DNA from: JAUASW01 sp036880965
GTDB lineage: Bacteria; Pseudomonadota; Gammaproteobacteria; Burkholderiales; Burkholderiaceae_C
Assembly: GCF_036880965.1 (NCBI RefSeq)
Contig: NZ_JBAJMV010000007.1
Location: 124,001 to 188,000 of the forward strand
Reading direction: 5' to 3'
DNA: 64,000 nucleotides
The translations under genes were made by a program, and so were the position numbers. Below the pieces are notes generated by a model, which saw only the letters and a program-made list of their open reading frames with translations, ran no database searches and was not told the origin of the DNA. Numbering within the stretch: position 1 is the stretch's first letter; every line of letters starts with the position of its first letter. Shown one piece after another: positions 45,578-55,586 of the stretch.

Positions 45578-46158
45578 GCGCCGTGCAAGTGATGGAGCAG
45601 ATCGCCGCCTTGGTTCCAAAGGGCTCGCGCGTGCTGGACCTCGGCTGCGGCACCGGCGAGCTGCTGGCGTATCTGCAGAAGCACCGCGGCTGCACCGGCT
45701 ACGGCGTGGAGCTCGATGACGCCAACCTCTTGGAGTGCGTGAAGCGCGGCGTCAACACGATCCAGCTGAACCTCGAAGAGGGCCTGTCGATCTTCGAGGA
45801 CCAGAGCTTCGACGTGGTCCTGCAACTCGAGACGCTGCAGCATCTGCGCAATACCGAGCTGATGCTGCGCGAGACGGCGCGCGTGGGTCGCAGTGGCATC
45901 GTCAGCTTCCCCAACTTCGCGCATTGGCCCAACCGGCTGCAGGTGCTGATGGGCCGCATGCCCGTGACCAAGGTGCTGCCCTACCAGTGGTACGACACGC
46001 CCAATATCCGCGTGGGCACCTATGCGGACTTCGAGGTGCTGGCCGGCAAATGCGGGCTGCGCGTGCTGGACAGCTTCGGCATCCAGGGTGGACGTACGGT
46101 GCGCACGCTGCCCAACCTGATGTCCAGCATGGCGGTGTTCAAGTTCGACCGTGGCTGA
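45574..46158 (+). CDS. metW: Methionine biosynthesis protein MetW
   Basis: This 194-residue methyltransferase-fold protein has the SAM-binding motif VLDLGCGTGELLAYL and the MetW-typical FPNFAHWPNRLQVLMGRMP. It is required with MetX for homoserine acylation in many proteobacteria, although it looks like a methyltransferase. It overlaps metX by 4 nt, so it falls under the same riboswitch. Confidence 0.96.
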   Translation: MSAVQVMEQIAALVPKGSRVLDLGCGTGELLAYLQKHRGCTGYGVELDDANLLECVKRGVNTIQLNLEEGLSIFEDQSFDVVLQLETLQHLRNTELMLRETARVGRSGIVSFPNFAHWPNRLQVLMGRMPVTKVLPYQWYDTPNIRVGTYADFEVLAGKCGLRVLDSFGIQGGRTVRTLPNLMSSMAVFKFDRG

Positions 46159-46244
46159 AGCCGCGTTGCCGGACGTGGGCATCCCTTATGACGGCTCTTC
46201 CGCACGGGCGGGTGACATGCACACCGCCTGTCTCATGGGGTGAG

Positions 46245-46267
46245 TGAGGGCCGAGGCCAGGCCCTCA
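46245..46267 (-). terminator. Hairpin at the end of the AstE-like gene
   Basis: TGAGGGCC and GGCCCTCA form a perfect 8-bp stem with a 7-nt loop, and one arm includes the stop codon of the minus-strand hydrolase. There is no T-tract on the minus strand, so it may act only as a weak or Rho-assisted end. Confidence 0.4.
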
Positions 46268-47227
46268 GCTCTCGAACCGCCCCAGCCTCACCATCGTATT
46301 GCCCGGCCTGCCGTGCTGGGTGGAAGGCATGACCAGCACCGTCCTGTCGTAGCGGGTGCGCAAGATCGTGGCGCCATCCTGCGCGAAGGCGGTGCCGCGC
46401 TCCGCGATCACGTCCAGGCCCCGCACCGGGAACAGGAAATGGAAGTCGCTGCTGAGCGCGACGACGGCCTCGTCCACGCGCACCAGGTGTTGGACCTCGG
46501 GCAAGGGCAGGCGCAGGCGCGACGTAGCCCAGGCCTCGCCGACCACGCCGGTGAGCCGCAGGAAGCGCACGACGCTGTCGATGGCCACTTCGGCAGAGCG
46601 GGCCTCCCAGTGCTGGCCGCATTCGATCAGCAAGGCATTCCTGTCGCTGGCCGGGTCGCCAAAGCCGCCGCGGTCGCGCATGCGCAGGCCCGAAGGATGG
46701 CCGGTGTCGATCAGAAGATCACCCGGCATGCCCAGCTCGCGAGCGAATGCCGCACCCTTGTCGAGCAGGCCGCACACCATCAGCGGCCGGCAGGCGTCCT
46801 GCATCGAATGGATGTCCAGCAGCCAGTCGGCCGCATCGACAAAGGGCTGCAACTGGCGCGCACGGCGCAGCTCCAGCGAATCTCGCTTGCCGAACAGCTG
46901 CGCATCGTCCCAGACACGGTTCAGGTCTTCGTCGACGCAGCGCGAGCCGTTCGGATGGGCGGGATCGAATCGCTGATAGGCCGCCACATTCGCGAAGCTC
47001 AGGATCAGCTTGCCGCTGGGCGGGGTCAGCTCCTGCGGCGAATGCTGGCCCAGCAGCCAGTCCAGCGCAATCGCGCCACACAGCTCATTGCCGTGCGTCA
47101 GCGCCTGAATCATCACGACCTTGCCCAGCCGGCCCGAGTCGAAGACATGGACATGATCAACGCCGCTGCGGCCTTCGCGCCAGCGCGAGATGTCGGGCGG
47201 GCTCAGTTCAATGCGGGGTTCGGTCAT
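46265..47227 (-). CDS. Succinylglutamate desuccinylase/aspartoacylase family hydrolase
   Basis: This 320-residue zinc hydrolase of the AstE/AspA (M14-like) family has zinc ligands in LTHGNELCG and later LDIHSMQDA. Arg and Asn substrate contacts lie in the DEDLNRVW segment, typical of the family. No other arginine-succinyltransferase pathway gene is near, so the substrate is open. It is the last gene of a four-gene minus-strand operon and starts 5 nt after the lipoprotein stop. Confidence 0.88.
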   Translation of the reverse strand: MTEPRIELSPPDISRWREGRSGVDHVHVFDSGRLGKVVMIQALTHGNELCGAIALDWLLGQHSPQELTPPSGKLILSFANVAAYQRFDPAHPNGSRCVDEDLNRVWDDAQLFGKRDSLELRRARQLQPFVDAADWLLDIHSMQDACRPLMVCGLLDKGAAFARELGMPGDLLIDTGHPSGLRMRDRGGFGDPASDRNALLIECGQHWEARSAEVAIDSVVRFLRLTGVVGEAWATSRLRLPLPEVQHLVRVDEAVVALSSDFHFLFPVRGLDVIAERGTAFAQDGATILRTRYDRTVLVMPSTQHGRPGNTMVRLGRFES

Positions 47228-47232
47228 GGTTT

Positions 47233-47802
47233 TCAGCGTGCAGCCGCCGACGCCAGATTCAAGGCCATCAGGTCGCGCAGCACCAGCTTGATGCTGTCGC
47301 GTATGGCCGCCTCATTGGCCAGCCGCAGCCGCTCGACCGGCAGGAGCTTGTCGCCCAGCTCGACCGTGGCCGCATTGCGCACCGTGCGCTCGTAGACCGT
47401 GGCCTTGCTGGCGCGCTCGACGAGGGCGTAGCTGACACCCAGACGCACCGTGGTGTCCAGCGACACCAGGGGCTGGTCCAGGTCGGTGAGCTTGATGTCG
47501 AGCCGGTAGCGGCCGGCTTCGCGGGTCGCGGGAAACAGGCCCACGGCGCGCAGAGAATCCTCGAAGGCCTGCTCCAGCGCCGCGCTGCTGACCTTGGAGC
47601 CCCACCAGCGATTGGTGGCCTGGCCACCGCTGACAGGGCCGAGGCCCACGTTCAGGCGCAGGCCATCGGGCACCCAGGCGCGCATCTGCAAGGCGTCAGC
47701 CGGGCTCAGGCCCATGGAGAGCGGTTCGGACGGCGTGCCGCAGCCGCCGACAAGAATTGCCAGCGCAGCCGCCGCGATGATCCTGCTTGCCTTCATCATC
47801 AT
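47233..47802 (-). CDS. Lipoprotein of unknown function
   Basis: This 189-residue protein has a lipobox (ILVGGC) and no later membrane helix. The mature part has a helix-then-sheet pattern with AFEDSLRAVGLFP and RYRLDIKLTDLDQ, as in some small outer-membrane lipoproteins of the YajG or LptE type. I cannot assign a family. Three consecutive ATGs (47802, 47799, 47796) follow AAGGGGTGAGG; the true start among them is not decided. It lies between the nitrilase-type and AstE-like genes with gaps of 16 and 5 nt. Confidence 0.75.
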   Translation of the reverse strand: MMMKASRIIAAAALAILVGGCGTPSEPLSMGLSPADALQMRAWVPDGLRLNVGLGPVSGGQATNRWWGSKVSSAALEQAFEDSLRAVGLFPATREAGRYRLDIKLTDLDQPLVSLDTTVRLGVSYALVERASKATVYERTVRNAATVELGDKLLPVERLRLANEAAIRDSIKLVLRDLMALNLASAAAR

Positions 47803-47818
47803 CCTCACCCCTTGCCTC

Positions 47819-48637
47819 TCAGAGCCGGCGGTGCTGCAAGGCCGGCAGTTGCTGACGCACGGCAGCCAGCCGCGCCAGGTCCAGCTCGGCCTGCACCAGG
47901 CCTTCACCCTCGCCCAGACAGTCCAGCACCTCGCCCCAGGGGTCGACGATCATGCTGTGGCCCCAGGTGCGCCGGCCATTTTCATGCCGGCCGCCCTGGG
48001 CCGAAGCCAGGACAAAGGCCTGCATTTCGACCGCTCGCGCCCGCAAGAGCAGCTCCCAATGCTTCTCGCCCGTGGTGTAGGTGAAGGCCGCCGGCACCGT
48101 GAACAGCTCGCAGGGCGACTGGCCGAGCGCGAAGCTCAAGCCCCGGTACAGCTCGGCGAAACGCAGGTCGTAGCAGATGGACAGGCCCACGCGCACGGGC
48201 CCGGCCTGCACGGCCACCGGCTCATCGCCCGCTTCCAGCACCCGGCCTTCGTCGTACTGCTCGGTGTCGGTCTTGAAACGGAACAGGTGGATCTTGTCGT
48301 AGCGCGCCGCCAGCTGCCCTTGCGGGCCGTAGACGAGGCAGCTGTTGCGCACCCGCGCCGGGTCGGCCGTGCGCAGCGGCAGCGTGCCGCCAACGAGCCA
48401 CAGGCCCAGCTCGCGGGCGCTGTCCGACAGCATGCGCTGGATCGGCGCGTCAGGGTCTTGATAGGCCTCGGCGATGCGCAACTTGTCGTCGTCGCGCTGG
48501 CCCATCAGGCAGAAGTACTCGGGCAGCAGCGCCAGCTTCGCGCCTTGCGCGGCCGCCTGCTCCAGCCAATGGCGTGCCCGCGCCAGATTGCGCTCAACAT
48601 CGGGCGTGGACACCATCTGCACGGCGGCGATCTTCAT
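47819..48637 (-). CDS. Nitrilase-superfamily amidase (Nit1/Nit2-like)
   Basis: This 272-residue carbon-nitrogen hydrolase has the Glu-Lys-Cys triad in LLPEYFCLM, RYDKIHLFRF and SICYDLRFAE. It is closest to the Nit1/Nit2 branch, whose members hydrolyse deaminated glutathione or omega-amidates. Its ATG shares one base with the stop of the YhdP gene (TAATG), so translation is likely coupled. Confidence 0.9.
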   Translation of the reverse strand: MKIAAVQMVSTPDVERNLARARHWLEQAAAQGAKLALLPEYFCLMGQRDDDKLRIAEAYQDPDAPIQRMLSDSARELGLWLVGGTLPLRTADPARVRNSCLVYGPQGQLAARYDKIHLFRFKTDTEQYDEGRVLEAGDEPVAVQAGPVRVGLSICYDLRFAELYRGLSFALGQSPCELFTVPAAFTYTTGEKHWELLLRARAVEMQAFVLASAQGGRHENGRRTWGHSMIVDPWGEVLDCLGEGEGLVQAELDLARLAAVRQQLPALQHRRL

Positions 48638-51600
48638 TATTTCGAGGCTCCTGAGGCGGGCAGGCTGGCAGCGGGTGCGGCAGGCTTGGCTTCGGGCTTC
48701 TCCACCTTCTCGACCTTGGGATCGTCCCAGCTGCCCGAGACGAGGAACTCGCGCGTGCCGGCTTCCATCATCGGCCGGCGCAGTATCAATTGCGCCAGGA
48801 AGGTGGCCAGTCCCACGGCAGGGTTGATGGCCGCATAGGCCAGCGAAGCGCCGCCGGCATTGACCTCGGGCAGCACCAGCACGCGCAGGTTCTGCGTCTC
48901 GGCGGCGAGGTCGGCCTCGCCCTCCATCGCGACCACCGCCTGCACGCCGCGCATGCGCAGGTTCTTGCTGTGCGCCACGCCGCGGCTGATGTCGATATCA
49001 CCCTCGACGCCGTCGAAGGCAAAGCCCTCCTGGAACACGTCACGGAAGTCCAGCAGAAAGCGGCGCGGCAGCGACTGCAGGCTCAGGACACCCAGCAGGC
49101 GGCCGACACCCGGCTCGGCCTTCAGGAACTGGCCTTCGTCGAGATGCATCTTGAGCTGGCCCGACATGCTCGGATAGTCCGGGCTCAGCGGCGAGCCCAG
49201 CCAGCCGATCTGGCCGGCGAGCAGGCCCTTGCCGCCGCGCAGCAGCTTGCCGTGGCCGAGTTTTTCCAGCAGCTGGCCGGCATCGCTGACCTCGAGCTTC
49301 CAGTCCATCTGCGCGCGGCGCTGGCTCTGGCCGGCCACCAGCGCCCAGGTGCCGGTGGCGCTGAGCAGCGCGTCCGGATGGCGGATCTGCAGCTTGTCCA
49401 GCCGCCATTCGCGCGTCGGTCCTTGGTGCTGGGCCTGCACTTCCAGGCGGCCCAGCTTCTTGCCGCGCAGCTCGAAATCATCGACCACGATGTCCAGTGC
49501 CGGCACGCTGCTGGGCGCCTGGTCCAGCATCTGGCTGACGCTGTCGACCTCGCTCTTGGGCAGGGAGAGCCGCGCCAGGCGCGCGAACACGGTGCCCGGC
49601 TGCGGCGCGCGCGCCGGGCGCAGCTCCACATAGCCGCTGAGCTGGTGAGCGTCGAGCGTGGCCCGCCAGGTCTGCTTGTCGCTGGCCAGCGAGACGCCGG
49701 CCATCACCCGGTTGAGCGAACGGCCCGCCACCTGCAGCGACTGGGCGCGCAGCGACACGCTGCCGGGCATGTAGCCGCCGCCCGCGTCGCCACCGGCGTC
49801 GCCCGGCTGCAGACTGAAAAGCCGCTGGGCCGCCTGGTTCCAGGCGTCCAGATTGACGACACCCAGATTGGCCGAGGCACGCACCCCGCTCTCGGGCAGC
49901 TCGCCCAGGCTGTCCTGCACGGCCAGGCTGCCGCGCAGCACCTTGGCACTGTCACCACTGACATCGCGCAGGTAGTGCGCTTGCAGCAGCGTGTTGCCCA
50001 GCTCGACCCGCAGCTCGTCGCGCTTGCTGTCGACCATGCTGATGCGCAGCAGCAGCGGCAGTTGCGCATCAGCCTCCTTCTTCAGCGGCGCTGGCAGTTC
50101 GGCCGCGAGGCCTTGCAGGGAGCTCGCGAGGTCGAGCTCCACATGGCCATGCACCAGGCCCAGCTGCAGCTTGTAGCTGGCCTGGCCCTGCAGTGCAGGC
50201 GCCAGCTTGGCAGCCAGGCCCAGCTCGGGCGAGCGGCGCAAGCCCTCGGCAGTGGCAACACCAGAGCCCGAGAAGCGCAGGCTGCCATCAGCCTGGCTGC
50301 CGCCTTCGAACTGGGCTTCGCCACCGGCCATCCGGGCCGCACCATTCGTGATCTGCACGCCCTTCTGGTCGAAGTCGACACGGGCCCGCGCATTGGCCAG
50401 CAACGGCACATCGGGCCGCAGCTTCAGGTCGTTGCCGCCCAGCAGGACCTGGCCCTTGACCGTGCTGTGGCTGATGTCGGCCAGCGGCAGTTGCAGCGCC
50501 AATTTCAGCCCGGCCACGCCGCTGGCCGTGGCGGCATCCAGGCCGTGGCCGGTCCAGCCAGCCACCGGGCTGGCACGCAGAAAGCCCAGGAGCGCCTCGG
50601 CCGAACCGCGCCCACCGCCTTCCAGCTCCAGCACCGGCTTGTGATGCATGAGGTCCTTGATGCCGCCGTTCACACCAGTGAGCTCGAAGCCCATGACCCG
50701 CGTTCTGCCGTTGCGGATCTGCAGGCTGCCGCGGTCGATCACGACCTGGGCATTCAGTTGCTCCATGACCGGCCAGGGCGACAGGTAGGCCGGCGCCTCG
50801 GCCGTGGCCGGATGGCTGGGCACATAGGCCAACTCCACGTCGCGCGCTTCGGTCGTGATGCGGAACTGGCCGGTACTCTTGGGCGCGTCGAAAGGGAACT
50901 CGGCCAGGTCGCCATTGAGCCGGACGCTGACCCCGCGGGCCTCGCCCGAGCGCAGCGCGTCACGCAGATAGAGGCGGGTGTGCGAGTCCATCACCTGCGG
51001 CAGGTAGCGCGCCACGCGCGTGGCTGGCGCGCGGTCGACCTTGCCGGTGAGCTTCAAGTGCCCAGGAAAGCGCCCACCCTTGCCCACGCCTTCGCCGCTG
51101 CCGGTGCGCCACTGCAGGTCGAACTCGCCGCGCAGGTCCTCGTTCGCCAGTTGCAGATTGGCCAGATTGAACCTAAGCGCGGGCGGCTTGCCATCCTTTT
51201 GCGCCTCGATGCGCCAGTCCAGGGTGCCAGCGAGCTTTTGCAGCGGCAAGATCGGTTCTTCGAACAGGCCCGGCAGGTCCAGCTCGCCGTCCGTCATCTT
51301 GAATCCAGCCTCGCCGCCCTTCTCGCTGGCCTCGATCTGGGCGCTGACGCCTGTGACGCCAGGCCGGCCAAGGCCGGTCTCTGCCGCTCGGCTGCGCAGG
51401 CTCAGGCCGTCGACGCGCGCGCGCGCCTTGTAGCTGCTTGGCGCAGCAAGCTCGCCCTGCCAGCTCAGGCTCAACTCGCTGATCACGCCTTCAGGCGCCA
51501 GCTCGGCCAGCCATTCACGCTGGCCGGCCGACAAGGGCGCGCGCTCGGCGATCTGTGCCATCAGCGCGAAGTCCAGGCGCTGCGCAGTCAAGGCACCGCC

Positions 51601-52722
51601 GGTGAGCTTGCTGGTGTCCACGGTCAGGCCGAGGCCACCCGGCTGTTGCAGCGTGACCGACCAATCGGAGCGCGGCCAGCTCAGCCCGTCGTTCGCCACG
51701 AAACCCAGCTGTTCGGCCGACAGCGTGAGGAGGTCGCCGCCGCGCGCCATCGTCAGCCGGCCTTCGATGCGGGCGAGTTCGAGTTCGGGCGCGTCCGAGG
51801 CCAGGCGCAGCTGCACCTGGCGCAAGCCCATGTCCACGGTGGCGCGCTCGGCCTGACCATTGCGGATATCGATCCAGGCCCGCAGCGCGCCGTCGCCGGC
51901 ACTCAGCTCGAAAGGCAGGCTGACATGGCGGCGCAACTGGCTCACGTCAGCACGCGGCAGGTCGGCAAAGACCTGGCCGCTCCAGTGCTTCAAGTTGCCG
52001 GCGCGGTGCAGGAGTGACTGGTTGAAGCGGGCGCGGATGCTGAAGCGCTCGCCCCATTCGGCCGGCGGCGTGGCATCCAGCCTCAGCTCATGGCGGCGCA
52101 GGCCGTTGCGCACGACCAGGTTCAGGTCCGTCAATTGCAGCGCTTCGGCCTGGCGCGCTTCGTCCACCCAGCGCAGCCGGCCTTTCAGGATCACGAACTC
52201 GTGCTGGGCGAAGAACCAGTCGGCCAGGTCGTTGCCGGCTTCGGCTCGTTCGTCGGGTTGCAGGTCGAAGCCGGCCACGAAGATCCGGCCCTGGCGGTCG
52301 CGGCGCACCTCCATCTCGGGGCTGTCCACCAGCAGCTGCTCGAAGCGGGGCGAGAAGGCGAGCAGCGAGCGCGCTGACAGCGCCGCAGCCACACGGGGCA
52401 GCCTCAGGACCTCGCGCTGGCGCTTGTCCAGGAGGCGCAGATCGCGCAATTCCAGCGCCGGAATCCAGCCGCCGGAGCGCACTTCGATCTGCCCGATGCG
52501 CACATCCACGCCCAAGATGTGCGAGGCTTGGCGTTCTATCGCGGGACGCCAGTCGTCGATGTACGGCAAAATTGCCCAGTGCAGCAGCAACCAGCTCAGC
52601 AGAACCAGCCCCCAGGCCAGCATCAACAGACGCAAGGCCCAGCGCAGCGCCCGCCGCAACAATCGGTAGGGACGCAAGGCGGCTTTTCTGGCGGCGGCGG
52701 AAACGGTTGCTGGTACAGACAT
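48637..52722 (-). CDS. yhdP: YhdP-family AsmA-like envelope protein
   Basis: This is a 1361-residue protein. An N-terminal membrane helix (about 28-50, ALRLLMLAWGLVLLSWLLLH) is followed by a very long beta-rich periplasmic part with the family's DUF3971/AsmA-like repeats. The C-terminal segment LGVLSLQSLPRRFLLDFRDVF is typical. YhdP and relatives bridge inner and outer membranes and help move phospholipids outward. The start at 52722 is chosen because the 99 residues upstream are low-complexity and overlap the promoter of glnE on the other strand. It is first in the operon with the amidase, lipoprotein and AstE-like genes. Confidence 0.92.
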   Translation of the reverse strand: MSVPATVSAAARKAALRPYRLLRRALRWALRLLMLAWGLVLLSWLLLHWAILPYIDDWRPAIERQASHILGVDVRIGQIEVRSGGWIPALELRDLRLLDKRQREVLRLPRVAAALSARSLLAFSPRFEQLLVDSPEMEVRRDRQGRIFVAGFDLQPDERAEAGNDLADWFFAQHEFVILKGRLRWVDEARQAEALQLTDLNLVVRNGLRRHELRLDATPPAEWGERFSIRARFNQSLLHRAGNLKHWSGQVFADLPRADVSQLRRHVSLPFELSAGDGALRAWIDIRNGQAERATVDMGLRQVQLRLASDAPELELARIEGRLTMARGGDLLTLSAEQLGFVANDGLSWPRSDWSVTLQQPGGLGLTVDTSKLTGGALTAQRLDFALMAQIAERAPLSAGQREWLAELAPEGVISELSLSWQGELAAPSSYKARARVDGLSLRSRAAETGLGRPGVTGVSAQIEASEKGGEAGFKMTDGELDLPGLFEEPILPLQKLAGTLDWRIEAQKDGKPPALRFNLANLQLANEDLRGEFDLQWRTGSGEGVGKGGRFPGHLKLTGKVDRAPATRVARYLPQVMDSHTRLYLRDALRSGEARGVSVRLNGDLAEFPFDAPKSTGQFRITTEARDVELAYVPSHPATAEAPAYLSPWPVMEQLNAQVVIDRGSLQIRNGRTRVMGFELTGVNGGIKDLMHHKPVLELEGGGRGSAEALLGFLRASPVAGWTGHGLDAATASGVAGLKLALQLPLADISHSTVKGQVLLGGNDLKLRPDVPLLANARARVDFDQKGVQITNGAARMAGGEAQFEGGSQADGSLRFSGSGVATAEGLRRSPELGLAAKLAPALQGQASYKLQLGLVHGHVELDLASSLQGLAAELPAPLKKEADAQLPLLLRISMVDSKRDELRVELGNTLLQAHYLRDVSGDSAKVLRGSLAVQDSLGELPESGVRASANLGVVNLDAWNQAAQRLFSLQPGDAGGDAGGGYMPGSVSLRAQSLQVAGRSLNRVMAGVSLASDKQTWRATLDAHQLSGYVELRPARAPQPGTVFARLARLSLPKSEVDSVSQMLDQAPSSVPALDIVVDDFELRGKKLGRLEVQAQHQGPTREWRLDKLQIRHPDALLSATGTWALVAGQSQRRAQMDWKLEVSDAGQLLEKLGHGKLLRGGKGLLAGQIGWLGSPLSPDYPSMSGQLKMHLDEGQFLKAEPGVGRLLGVLSLQSLPRRFLLDFRDVFQEGFAFDGVEGDIDISRGVAHSKNLRMRGVQAVVAMEGEADLAAETQNLRVLVLPEVNAGGASLAYAAINPAVGLATFLAQLILRRPMMEAGTREFLVSGSWDDPKVEKVEKPEAKPAAPAASLPASGASK

Positions 52723-52841
52723 GAAAGAAGGCTCGCCCTGGAGCCGCGACCTGCTCCGGCTTCGCCGGGTTGTCGCTTGGCTTGTTGCCTTGACGCGAGC
52801 ACCCAGGAGCGCAGCCAATCTAGCACAGCGCAGACCATCCA

Positions 52842-55586
52842 ATGACCGAGGCTTCCCCCTTCGCAATGTTGCCGGCCAGTGCCGAGCACAGCCGTTTCGT
52901 GCAGCGCATCCGCCGCCGCTATGCGGCCGAGCTGCCCCTGCTGCCGGCCGGGTTGCCGGGTCGCAGTGAAATTGAAGCGCTGGTGAGCACGCTGCAAGTC
53001 GGCGGCCGAACTCTGGCATCGGCCCTGCGCGTGGCCCGCCACCTCGTGCTGGAGCGGCTCGCGGTGCTGGACATCGAGCAGGCCGCGCCGGTCAAGGACA
53101 TCACCGAGGTGATGACCACGCTGGCCGAAACCACGCTGTGCCTGGCGCTGGAGCAGGCCCGCCGCGAGCAGGACGCGGTCAACGGCGTGCCGCGCAATGG
53201 CAACGGCGAGCGGATCGAGTTCTGGGTCGTGGGCATGGGCAAGCTGGGCGGCCGCGAGCTCAATGTCTCGTCCGACATCGACCTGATCTACGTCTACGAC
53301 GACGACGGCCAGACCGATGGGCCCGCGCCGATCAGCGCGCACGAGTATTTCGCCCTGCTGGCGCGCAAGCTCTATGCCCTGATTGGCGAAGTGACCGAGG
53401 ACGGCCAGGTGTTCCGCGTCGACCTGGCCCTGCGGCCCAATGGCAATTCCGGCCCGCCGGCGGTGAGCCTGGCGATGCTGGAAGAGTATTTCCTGGTCCA
53501 GGGCCGCGAATGGGAGCGCTTTGCCTGGCTGAAGAGCCGTGTGGTGGCGCCGCTGGATGCGCCCGCCCTGCAGCGTGCCCAATACCTGCGCCAGCTGGTG
53601 ACGCCGTTCGTCTACCGCCGCTACCTGGACTACGGCGTTTTCGAAGGCCTGCGGCAACTGCATCGCAAGATCCGCGATGAAGCCAGCAAGCGCGCCGCCG
53701 GCCGGCCCGAACGGGCGAACGACGTCAAGCTCTCGCGTGGCGGCATCCGCGAGATCGAGTTCATCGTCCAGCTCCTGCAAGTCGTGCGCGGCGGCCAGTT
53801 CCCCGAGATCCGCACCCGCTCCACCGTGAAAGCGCTGCGCAGCCTGGCCGCACGCGGCCTGATGAAGCCGGCCACGGCAGAAGGCCTGGCCGAGGGCTAC
53901 CGCTTCCTGCGCCAGGTCGAGCACCGCATCCAGTACCTCGACGACCAGCAGACCCATGCGCTGCCCGGCAATGACGAAGACCTGGGCTGGATCGCGCGCA
54001 GCCTGAAGCTGGCCTGCCGGGCCGACACCTGCGAGCTGCTGGACCGGCTCTGCGAAGTGCGCGAGCTGGTCGCCACCGAGTTCGATGCGCTGCTGCACGA
54101 CGGCCAGGCGCCGCAAGCCGGCAGCAGCGGCAATGGCTGCAAGAGCTGCGGCGGCCCGCCGCTGCCGGTCGACTCGGAAGAATTCCTGGAAAGGCTGCCG
54201 GCCGAGCTGGCGGAAAGCGTGCGCCGCTGGGCCAAGCAGCCGCGCGTGCAGCACCTGCGCGAAGAGTCGCGGCTGCGCCTGGCCAAGCTGGTCGGCCGCG
54301 CGGCCGCCGCCGTCAAGGAAGGCAAGAGCACGCTCGACGCGGCGATCCGCTTCGTCGACTGGATCGAGCCGCTGCTGCGGCGCGAAAGCTATCTGGCCCT
54401 GCTGGTCGAGCGGCCCGCCGTCCAGGCCCGTTTGCTCTCGCTGCTGGGCCTGGCGCGCTGGCCGATGCGCTACCTGATGCTGCACCCCGGCGTGATCGAT
54501 GAGCTCGCCGACAACCGGCTCCTCAATCAGCGCTTCGACGGTGCCGCCTTCGTGGCCGAGCTGGAGGAGCGCCATGCTGCCTGGGCCCGCCACGGCGAGG
54601 CCGACGAGGAAGCGCTGCTCGACACGCTGCGCCGCTCACACCATGCCGAGGTGTTCCGCACCCTGGTGCGCGACGTGGAAAGCCAGATCACGGTCGAGGA
54701 AGTGGCCGATGAACTCTCGGCCCTGGCCGACGCCACCCTGCAATGCGCGATCAACTGGTCCTGGGCCCGCCTGAAGCAGGCGCACCGCCCGGCGCCGCGC
54801 CTCGCGGTGATCGCCTACGGCAAGCTCGGTGGCAAGGAACTGGGCTATGGCGGCGACCTGGACGTGGTCTTCCTGTTCGACGACGACGACGAGAACGCGC
54901 ATGAGATCTATGGCGCCTTCGTGCGCAAGCTGATCACCTGGCTGACCATACGCACCTCCGCCGGCGAGCTGTTCGATATCGACACGGCACTGCGCCCCAA
55001 TGGCAATTCGGGCCTCTTGGTCACCTCGGTCAGCAGCTTCGAGAACTACCAGCAAGGCCGGGGCGGCAACACCGCCTGGACCTGGGAGCACCAGGCCATC
55101 ACCCGCGCCCGCTTCTGCGCCGGTGACCCGGCCTTGGCCGAGCGTTTCGAAAGCGTGCGCCGTGCCGTGCTGACGGCACCGCGCGACCATGCGGCGCTGA
55201 AAAGTGAAGTGCAGGCCATGCGCGAGAAGGTGCGCTCGGCGCGGCCGGTGCGCGCCGGCCTGTTCGACGTCAAGCACAGCCCCGGCGGCATGATGGACGC
55301 CGAGTTCGCCCTGCAGTACCTGGTGCTGGCCGAAGCGGGTCAGCATGCCGAACTGCTCGACAACAAGGGCGCCATCGCCCTCCTGCAGCGCGCGGAGGAC
55401 GCCGGCCTCTTGCCCGCCGGCGTGGGCAGCGCCGCCGCCGATGCCTATCGCGAGCTGCGCCGGGCGCAGCACAAGGCCAGGCTGGATGAGCAGCCCACGC
55501 AAGTGGACGAGGCGGCCCTGGCCGACAAGGGGCTGGCCGCGCCGCGCGAAGCGGTGCTGGCGCTGTGGCGCGCAGTCTTCGGTTGA
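52842..55586 (+). CDS. glnE: Bifunctional glutamine synthetase adenylyltransferase/removase
   Basis: This 914-residue enzyme sets glutamine synthetase activity by adding or removing AMP in response to PII and glutamine. The N-terminal nucleotidyltransferase copy (removase) has GMGKLGGRELNVSSDIDLIY near residue 129. The C-terminal copy (adenylyltransferase) has AYGKLGGKELGYGGDLDVVF near residue 660. The regulatory linker lies between. It is divergent from yhdP (119 nt). A rhombosortase gene begins inside its 3' end. Confidence 0.96.
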   Translation: MTEASPFAMLPASAEHSRFVQRIRRRYAAELPLLPAGLPGRSEIEALVSTLQVGGRTLASALRVARHLVLERLAVLDIEQAAPVKDITEVMTTLAETTLCLALEQARREQDAVNGVPRNGNGERIEFWVVGMGKLGGRELNVSSDIDLIYVYDDDGQTDGPAPISAHEYFALLARKLYALIGEVTEDGQVFRVDLALRPNGNSGPPAVSLAMLEEYFLVQGREWERFAWLKSRVVAPLDAPALQRAQYLRQLVTPFVYRRYLDYGVFEGLRQLHRKIRDEASKRAAGRPERANDVKLSRGGIREIEFIVQLLQVVRGGQFPEIRTRSTVKALRSLAARGLMKPATAEGLAEGYRFLRQVEHRIQYLDDQQTHALPGNDEDLGWIARSLKLACRADTCELLDRLCEVRELVATEFDALLHDGQAPQAGSSGNGCKSCGGPPLPVDSEEFLERLPAELAESVRRWAKQPRVQHLREESRLRLAKLVGRAAAAVKEGKSTLDAAIRFVDWIEPLLRRESYLALLVERPAVQARLLSLLGLARWPMRYLMLHPGVIDELADNRLLNQRFDGAAFVAELEERHAAWARHGEADEEALLDTLRRSHHAEVFRTLVRDVESQITVEEVADELSALADATLQCAINWSWARLKQAHRPAPRLAVIAYGKLGGKELGYGGDLDVVFLFDDDDENAHEIYGAFVRKLITWLTIRTSAGELFDIDTALRPNGNSGLLVTSVSSFENYQQGRGGNTAWTWEHQAITRARFCAGDPALAERFESVRRAVLTAPRDHAALKSEVQAMREKVRSARPVRAGLFDVKHSPGGMMDAEFALQYLVLAEAGQHAELLDNKGAIALLQRAEDAGLLPAGVGSAAADAYRELRRAQHKARLDEQPTQVDEAALADKGLAAPREAVLALWRAVFG

